Below are positions 30,120 to 33,035 of a stretch of 33,035 nucleotides of DNA, piece after piece. Under the pieces are notes generated by a model, which searched no databases, had not been told where the DNA came from, and saw only the letters and a program-made list of their open reading frames with translations. Source of the stretch: CBFGTJ01 sp965651815 (GTDB lineage Bacteria; Actinomycetota; Acidimicrobiia; Acidimicrobiales; Microtrichaceae); NCBI GenBank assembly GCA_965651815.1, contig CBFGTJ010000012.1, forward strand, positions 1 through 33,035. Direction: 5' to 3'. The translations under genes were made by a program, and so were the position numbers. Position 1 is the stretch's first letter; each line of letters starts with the position of its first letter.

Positions 30120-31007
30120 GTGACCCAGTACCGACCCCGACGCAGCGTGCTCTACATGCCGGGCGCGAACGACAAGGCCCTCGAGAAGGCGAAGTCGCTG
30201 CCGACCGACGCGATCATCTTCGACACCGAGGACTCCGTGTCGCCCGACATGAAGGAGGTCGCCCGCGAGAAGGTCGCCGCCGCGGCGACCAGCGGCGAGT
30301 ACGGCCGTCGTGAGCTGACGATCCGGGTGAACTCGATCGAGACCGAGTGGTTCGAGGCGGACGTCCGCTCCGCTGCGGCCGCGGGTCCCTCGGGGATCGT
30401 CGTGCCGAAGGTGAACAGCGCTGCCGACGTGGCGACCATCGAGCGCCTGCTCGAGTCCGCCGGCGCGCCGGACCACACGATGATCTGGGCGATGCTCGAG
30501 ACTCCCGCCGCGGTCGAGAACGCGGTGGAGATCGCCACGTCGTCGGAGCGGCTCGCCGTGCTGGTCATGGGCACCAACGACCTGGCCAAGGAGCTGCGTG
30601 CGGCGCTGCTGCCCGGTCGCCACCCGCTGCTGTGGGGGCTCGCCCGCTGCGTCAACGCGGCGCGCCACGCCGGCAAGGTGATCCTCGACGGCGTCTACAA
30701 CGACGTGCGCGACCCCGACGGGTTCGCGGCGGAGTGCCGCCAGGGCGCAGAGATGGGCTTCGACGGCAAGACGCTCATCCACCCGACGCAGGTCGAGCCC
30801 TGCAACGAGGCCTTCGCCCCCTCCCCGGAGGAGGTCGAGTACTCGCGGCGGGTGATCGAGGCGTTCGAGGCCGGGCTCGCGGAGGGCAAGGGCGTCGTCA
30901 CCGTCGACGGCCGGATGATCGAGAACCTGCACGTCGACAACGCCCGCCGGGCGCTCGCCATCGACGAAGCGATCCGCGCCCTCTCCGCGGACGCGTCGAA
31001 CCAGTAG
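30120..31007 (+). CDS. CitE-like CoA-ester lyase (possible (3S)-malyl-CoA thioesterase, Mcl2-like)
   Basis: This 295-residue HpcH/HpaI-fold protein is shorter than the preceding Mcl. It has the N-terminal RRSVLYMPGANDKALEKA typical of CitE, the metal-binding FDTEDSVSP acidic block, TIRVNS, the Glu in WAMLETPAAVENA, LVMGTNDLAKE, and the C-terminal GFDGKTLIHPTQVEPCNEAF. Two activities fit: a CoA-ester lyase of the CitE/citramalyl-CoA type, or the (3S)-malyl-CoA thioesterase (Mcl2) that partners malyl-CoA lyase in some ethylmalonyl-CoA pathway bacteria. The tandem with mcl favours the latter, as inference. GTG 30120 follows AGGAG (30110-30114). Confidence 0.88.
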   Translation: MTQYRPRRSVLYMPGANDKALEKAKSLPTDAIIFDTEDSVSPDMKEVAREKVAAAATSGEYGRRELTIRVNSIETEWFEADVRSAAAAGPSGIVVPKVNSAADVATIERLLESAGAPDHTMIWAMLETPAAVENAVEIATSSERLAVLVMGTNDLAKELRAALLPGRHPLLWGLARCVNAARHAGKVILDGVYNDVRDPDGFAAECRQGAEMGFDGKTLIHPTQVEPCNEAFAPSPEEVEYSRRVIEAFEAGLAEGKGVVTVDGRMIENLHVDNARRALAIDEAIRALSADASNQ

Positions 31008-31008
31008 G

Positions 31009-31024
31009 GGCCCGGGCACGGGCC
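31009..31024 (+). terminator. Short hairpin after the second lyase gene
   Basis: A 6-bp GC stem (31009-31014 with 31019-31024, GGCA loop) sits 1 nt after the lyase stop and 23 nt before the CLC start. It lacks a T-run, so it is weak. Confidence 0.3.
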
Positions 31025-31047
31025 GCCACCACCTCCCAGGGAGTCGG

Positions 31048-32763
31048 ATGACCGACGGGCCTCGCCGGCTGTGGCGCACGGTGGCGAGGCCCGCATGGCC
31101 CGGCGTGGACAGGGCGCGGCTCGCCGCGCTCACCCGCCGGACGAGGGAGGTGCTCCTGATCGCCGGGATGACCGGCGCGGTCGTCGGCCTGGTCGTCGCC
31201 GGCTTCGAGGAGCTGGTCGGGCGCGTCCTGTACGGGGAGGTCCGCACGCTGCCCCTCCCCGCACAGCTGGTCCTCCCCGCGGTCGGCGTGGGGCTGTCGG
31301 TGCTGTGCCTCCGCATCCGCGGCCGGCACAGCGCGTCGACCACCGACGAGTACATCCGCAGCTTCCACGACCAGACGGGGAGGCTGGACCTGCGCGCGGT
31401 GCCGGCCAGGCTCGCCGCGTCGGTGGTCACCCTCGGCAGCGGCGCGCCGCTGGGCTACGAGGGCCCGTCCCTGTACGCCGGTGCCGCGGTCGGCTCCGCG
31501 GTGCAGCGCCGGCTGAACCGCTACTTCACGATCGAGGAGTCCAAGCTCCTGCTCGTGGCCGGTGCGGCGGCCGGCGTGTCGGCCATCTTCAAGGCGCCGG
31601 TGACCGGGCTCGTGTTCGCGCTCGAGGTCCCGTTCCAGCAGGACCTCGCGCGCCGCATGCTGCTGCCCGCGGCGATGAGCTCGGCGGCGAGCTACGTGGT
31701 GTTCGCGGCGATCGCGGGCACCGAGCCGATCCTGCCCGTCGCGGGCGAACCGCCGTTCAACCTGGTCGACCTCGGCGGCGCCGCGGTCATCGGTCTGGCC
31801 GCCGGCGTGCTGGCACGGGTGTTCGTCACCATCGTGCGCCACGCGAAGCGCCTCTCGTCGATGGGGCACCCCGCGGTGCGGGTGGCCGCCGCCGGGGTGG
31901 TGCTCGCCGGCACCGTGCTGGGCGGCGAGGCGCTGGGGGACGCCCCGCTCGCACTGGGCCCCGGCTACGACGCGCTGCGCTGGGCGATGGAGCCCGACCG
32001 GGGCCTCCTCGCGATCGTCGTGCTCGCCACGCTGCGGGTGGTCGGCACGGGGGCGACCCTGGCCGGGGGCGGGACGGGTGGCCTGTTCATCCCGCTGGTC
32101 ATCCAGGGGGCGCTGCTCGGCCGCGCGATCGGCGGCCTGTTCGACCCGGGGAACCTGACGCTGTTCCCCGTCGTCGGCATGGCCGCGTTCCTGGGGGCGG
32201 GCTACCGGGTCCCGCTCGCCGCGGTCGTCTTCGTCGCCGAGTTCACCGGTCGGCCGGGGTTCGTGGTGCCCGGCCTCATCGCCGCCGTCGTGGCGCAGCT
32301 CGTGATGGGCAACGCCTCCATCTCCCCGTACCAGGTCTCGGGCCGCGTCGGGCACCTCGAGCGGCGCCTCCGGACCCCGCTGCGGTCGCTGCTGTCACGC
32401 GAGGGCAGCACCGTGCCGCCCGGCACCCGGGTCGACGAGGTGTTCTGGACCCACCTGGTCGGCACGCGTCAGCAGGCGGCGCCGGTGGTCGACGACGACG
32501 GCACGTACCTGGGCCTCGTGCGGGTCGACGACCTGGCTGCGATCGAGCGGTCGACGTGGGCGACGACGAAGGTCGACGAGGTGATGCTCACCGACGTGCC
32601 GGTCGCCGCCCCCGACTGGACGCTCGGGGACGCGATCCTCGCCATGGAGCGTGCCGGGGTCGATCGGCTGCCCGTGTGCCGCGACGGGCGGTTCGTCGGG
32701 GTGGTCACCGCGACGGACCTGGTGCAGCTCGACGAGATCATGGACCGCGGCGAGCCCGACTGA
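31048..32763 (+). CDS. CLC-family chloride channel/transporter with C-terminal CBS pair
   Basis: This 571-residue membrane protein has the CLC core (about residues 30-430) and two CBS motifs (about 445-565: APVVDDDGTYLGLVRVDDLA, VDRLPVCRDGRFVGVVTATD). The gating glutamate is kept as E138 in GYEGPS and the GGLFIPL selectivity block is present. At the position of the internal proton glutamate of antiporters (E203 in E. coli ClcA), the motif reads LEV (E193, V194), as in many channels, suggesting a chloride channel rather than a Cl-/H+ exchanger. The usual GSGIP is atypical here. The CBS pair probably senses nucleotides. ATG 31048 follows GGGAG. Confidence 0.93.
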   Translation: MTDGPRRLWRTVARPAWPGVDRARLAALTRRTREVLLIAGMTGAVVGLVVAGFEELVGRVLYGEVRTLPLPAQLVLPAVGVGLSVLCLRIRGRHSASTTDEYIRSFHDQTGRLDLRAVPARLAASVVTLGSGAPLGYEGPSLYAGAAVGSAVQRRLNRYFTIEESKLLLVAGAAAGVSAIFKAPVTGLVFALEVPFQQDLARRMLLPAAMSSAASYVVFAAIAGTEPILPVAGEPPFNLVDLGGAAVIGLAAGVLARVFVTIVRHAKRLSSMGHPAVRVAAAGVVLAGTVLGGEALGDAPLALGPGYDALRWAMEPDRGLLAIVVLATLRVVGTGATLAGGGTGGLFIPLVIQGALLGRAIGGLFDPGNLTLFPVVGMAAFLGAGYRVPLAAVVFVAEFTGRPGFVVPGLIAAVVAQLVMGNASISPYQVSGRVGHLERRLRTPLRSLLSREGSTVPPGTRVDEVFWTHLVGTRQQAAPVVDDDGTYLGLVRVDDLAAIERSTWATTKVDEVMLTDVPVAAPDWTLGDAILAMERAGVDRLPVCRDGRFVGVVTATDLVQLDEIMDRGEPD

Positions 32764-32805
32764 CCGCGCCCCCGACCGGGGAGGTGGCGGGGTGCCCGTG
32801 GTGGT

Positions 32806-33035
32806 TCAGGCGCCCTGCGCGGCCTTGTGGCGGGCGACGAGCTGCCGGGCGATCACCTTGAGCGCCAGCGTCTCGTCCGCGCCCTCGAAGATCGACAGGA
32901 CCCGGGCGTCGACGAACAGCCGGCTCACGGTGTACTCCTCCGCGTAGCCGAAGCCGCCGTGGATCTGCATGGCCTCGCGGGTCACCCACTCGGCGGCCTT
33001 GCAGACGTACGCCTTGATCATCGACGCCTCGAGCG
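32806..33035 (-). CDS. Acyl-CoA dehydrogenase, C-terminal part (runs off the window)
   Basis: Only the last ~76 residues of this minus-strand gene are inside the window; the 5' part lies beyond 33035. The terminal helix domain is clear: AMQIHGGFGYAEEY, FVDARVLSIFEGADETLAL and a basic end. These motifs are diagnostic of the acyl-CoA dehydrogenase family, FAD enzymes that introduce the alpha-beta double bond in acyl-CoA oxidation. It is convergent with the CLC gene. ATG 33021 is internal, not the start. Subfamily cannot be set from this fragment. Confidence 0.9.
   Translation of the reverse strand, partial: LEASMIKAYVCKAAEWVTREAMQIHGGFGYAEEYTVSRLFVDARVLSIFEGADETLALKVIARQLVARHKAAQGA

Overview
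This is a very GC-rich bacterial chromosomal window with dense, short-spaced genes on both strands. Actinobacterial traits include an F420-type luciferase-like oxidoreductase, a large arylsulfatase with a Cys-type active site, a cytochrome P450, GTG starts and many apparently leaderless genes. A malyl-CoA lyase resembling the Chloroflexus type fits a deep-branching actinobacterium, perhaps Acidimicrobiia. That placement is inference; there is no rRNA or other taxonomic marker. No prophage, transposase, CRISPR array, tRNA or rRNA was seen, so this is mostly core and niche-metabolism sequence.

Layout. 1-2036: leucine-type attenuator (11-codon leader peptide with four consecutive Leu codons, then a strong terminator) and leuA. 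2034-4267: a CBS-pair protein, a 21-bp tandem repeat, a small membrane protein, an LLM-class oxidoreductase and a low-complexity region shared with the end of the next gene. 4216-10684: a GH3 lipoprotein, an EAL phosphodiesterase, a D-2-hydroxyacid-type FAD dehydrogenase, and a sulfatase divergent from it. 10793-15799: a coupled pair of exported proteins, two small unrecognised genes with lower GC3, an FGGY sugar kinase and a small lipoprotein. 15840-19989: crotonase and ATP-grasp genes, divergent from a P450 and an HMG-CoA-lyase-family gene. 20018-25882: a beta-propeller lipoprotein, a GYF-type protein with a Tyr/Gln-rich repeat region, then a yybP-ykoY (Mn2+) riboswitch ahead of a P-type cation ATPase. 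25908-27790: glutathione peroxidase, DsbB-like and TlpA-like proteins (thiol-redox cassette). 27834-33035: a quinone-oxidoreductase-like protein, two CoA-ester lyases, a CLC protein with a CBS pair, and the C-terminus of an acyl-CoA dehydrogenase.

The strongest regulatory observations are three. The leu leader peptide itself looks leaderless. The P-type ATPase has a good manganese-riboswitch candidate whose 3' P1 strand could also mask the Shine-Dalgarno (SD) sequence. Across the window, genes divide into those with an SD and those with a -10-like hexamer (TANNNT or CANNNT) ending 6-9 nt before the start codon, most often exactly 6 nt. I do not see a clear new defence or mobile system. The best candidates for novelty are the GYF/Tyr-Gln repeat protein next to the metal exporter, the two small genes at 12746-13245, and the low-complexity convergent overlap at 4028-4267.
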